Positions 62,059 through 64,000 of a stretch of DNA of 64,000 nt are shown here, piece by piece. This DNA comes from Aphis gossypii. Lineage: Eukaryota > Arthropoda > Insecta > Hemiptera > Aphididae. The first letter of the stretch is position 1. Each line of letters begins with the position of its first letter. Both the position numbers and the translations under genes were made by a program. The stretch spans positions 25,420,001 through 25,484,000 of the forward strand of contig NC_065532.1 in NCBI RefSeq assembly GCF_020184175.1. Reading direction: 5' to 3'. The notes under the pieces were generated by a model. That model was not told where the DNA came from and ran no database searches. It saw only the letters and a program-made list of their open reading frames with translations.

Positions 62059-64000
62059 ATATCTGATGATAATGATCTATCCAATATCTTTTAAATATAA
62101 TGTAATATAAACACGGCGATCGGTTTGGCGATACATTTTTTTTTTTATTATTTTGTAATCAATCCTGTGCTTGTACTCTGTAAGCTATCTTAATGCCTTG
62201 CTCCCTCGTCTCGCATACCGTAGTAAATCATATAAATATAATACAAACACTAATGCACTATATGGGTGCTAAACTTCTTTGGCATTCTCGACTGATAATA
62301 TACTAATTAATAAATCGTATTAAATACGCATTCTTCACTCACTAACGACGATGATATTTATTTTATTCGTCCTTTACATTTTAAGTACCTATTTAAATGA
62401 CTATTTCATGGCTGCGTATTTCAATAGCAATATGTATCAGATAAATCTAAATGGTATACTTTTAAAATGAATAACTATTGGTTATACTAAATTAATAATT
62501 GTAATTTAATACAAATATATCAAGTTAACACTATGTATCATAAATAATTATGATTTATCCTATAATAATAATGTACGATAATAAATATAATAGACAATAT
62601 TACATTATAAATAGATTTTTATAATTTAACTAATGGATTAATTGATCGTGTAGTTTCTTTATATTATTTTAAAATTGATTTTTATTCAAACTAAAAATAA
62701 TACATTTTTAAAATTTTTATAGTATGTTTTAATTTTCAAATATTTGGCATATGCCAATGTGCCATTTATTACTTCCTCATGATCTGGACTGTGGAGTTTG
62801 GTATGTGTATAGATCCCAAGTCCCAGATCTAATATTTTTTACATTCCTAAACACTCCTGCAGTATCATATAAATAGATGATTAATCAGTTATTTATAACA
62901 AATTGCATACAAAATACAGATATCTTAAGAAATAGGTATAGATATAACTTATGTTACTTAAATTTAATATTGAAACATCTGTGCGTGAATGTGTCTAATG
63001 TTAATAATATAAGGTAAAAGCAGGAATCCATACAAATATTTTATAAAGTTTGGAAAATACCTAATTAAAATTTAAGATTGTAATAATTTTGAGGAAATAT
63101 TTCTATAAAGAGTTACCACCATACTCTTTGTGTCTATATAACATATTTAATATTTATAACTGTTTTTCATTAAAAATTCTTGTACTCTATGATGGAGTTA
63201 TAAAAAATCTATAACGTATACGATGTATATATAGGTGCATCTAAAGAAATTAATGAAACTATTGAATATACTTACCGGCATCCAGAAAAGATCTTGAATA
63301 CTATGTTATATTTTTACATACTTTCCATCGCCATATTGTCATCGTCACGTGTTTCGTCGAGACGTGTATACAATACCTATAACGTTCAGTATTGGTAGGT
63401 AGGTAGGTATTATATTAGTTTTACAATAGAAGAAGAAAATTAGAACTTCATGTAAAATAATGCCTCGAGGAATTTGGACAATATTAAAAACTGTTTAGAT
63501 CTTAATACAACATCACACAAATTGGATTCTTTTGTTTTGCACCTTAAATTGTATATCATAGCTTTAAAATAATTAGAAAATATCCTTGGCCAGTAGAACA
63601 CGAGAGTATCTATACACATCATTTATCTGGGGGCTGTCGGCCGTGTATATCATCTTTAATATTACATACCTACATACAAAGGCGTGGTCTATATATTGAT
63701 ATTACACAATTACATGTACGAATAACGATAAAATGATTTATCGACATGCACTGCAATGTATATTAAAATATAACTAAATTTTATAGTATACATTTATTTT
63801 ATTTTATATTTTTTATGTATGTAATAATATGTGTCGTATTTGTAAAACTAAAATTATACATAGGTACACAATATACCAATACAGTTATCATCTGTCGCTA
63901 CATAACTAAAATAATAATGATTTTTGTTAAATTATTTTACAAAAAACAACTATTCCAAATATTTTCTTTTTTTTTTTAGTAATCATTTTATAATCTATTA
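62059..64000. other. Gene-free AT-rich end of the window
   Basis: No coding exon or element with clear ends was found. A short GTAGGTAGGTAGGTA run is at about 63393-63408. The minus-strand frame 63440-63622 has no support. Confidence 0.4.

Noticed and set aside
63393..63408. Telomere-like repeat.
   Set aside because: The run is GTAG-based and very short; insect telomeres use TTAGG, and no such array is present.

Overview
The window looks like nuclear DNA of an insect, most likely an aphid. It is very AT-rich, with short GT-AG introns whose donors are mostly GTAAGT, many TAGGTA/TACCTA words, and many small DNA-transposon remnants. The species call is inference. The two recognisable genes (RpS16 and Usp12-46) give clear animal proteins. 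No tRNA, rRNA, CRISPR array or bacterial-type operon was seen.

Layout. 1-2100: hAT transposon debris, including a broken DUF659-type transposase. 2720-3090: a small inverted-repeat element. 4283-4640: a probable first exon of a minus-strand gene running off the left edge. 5932-25288 (+): a large unrecognised gene of about 46 exons; its frame can be followed from start to stop by hand (about 1,989 residues if one broken exon is skipped). 27585-29389 (-): complete RpS16. 29513-35686: intergenic, with nested and dispersed repeats. 35687-38832 (-): complete Usp12/46-type ubiquitin protease. 38932-39606: probable divergent promoter and a possible plus-strand first exon. 39607-64000: about 24 kb without a convincing coding gene, holding transposon relics, two promoter-like islands (49.1-49.5 kb and 58.34-58.51 kb) and one well-spliced 44-nt candidate exon (52949-52992). 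This may be long introns and alternative promoters of a plus-strand gene whose body lies to the right.

The most unusual object is the 46-exon gene. Of its 45 introns, 43 are phase 1, so almost any exon can be skipped or duplicated without losing frame. Twelve consecutive exons (13274-15851) are copies of one 99-nt exon, and six of them sit at an exact 177-bp period. One copy (15022-15119) has lost a base and carries in-frame stops. The encoded protein is polar, Asn/Lys/Ser-rich and probably disordered over about 1,520 residues, then ends in a compact hydrophobic segment of about 466 residues. I do not recognise it. RpS16 and Usp12-46 are housekeeping neighbours with no evident functional link to it.
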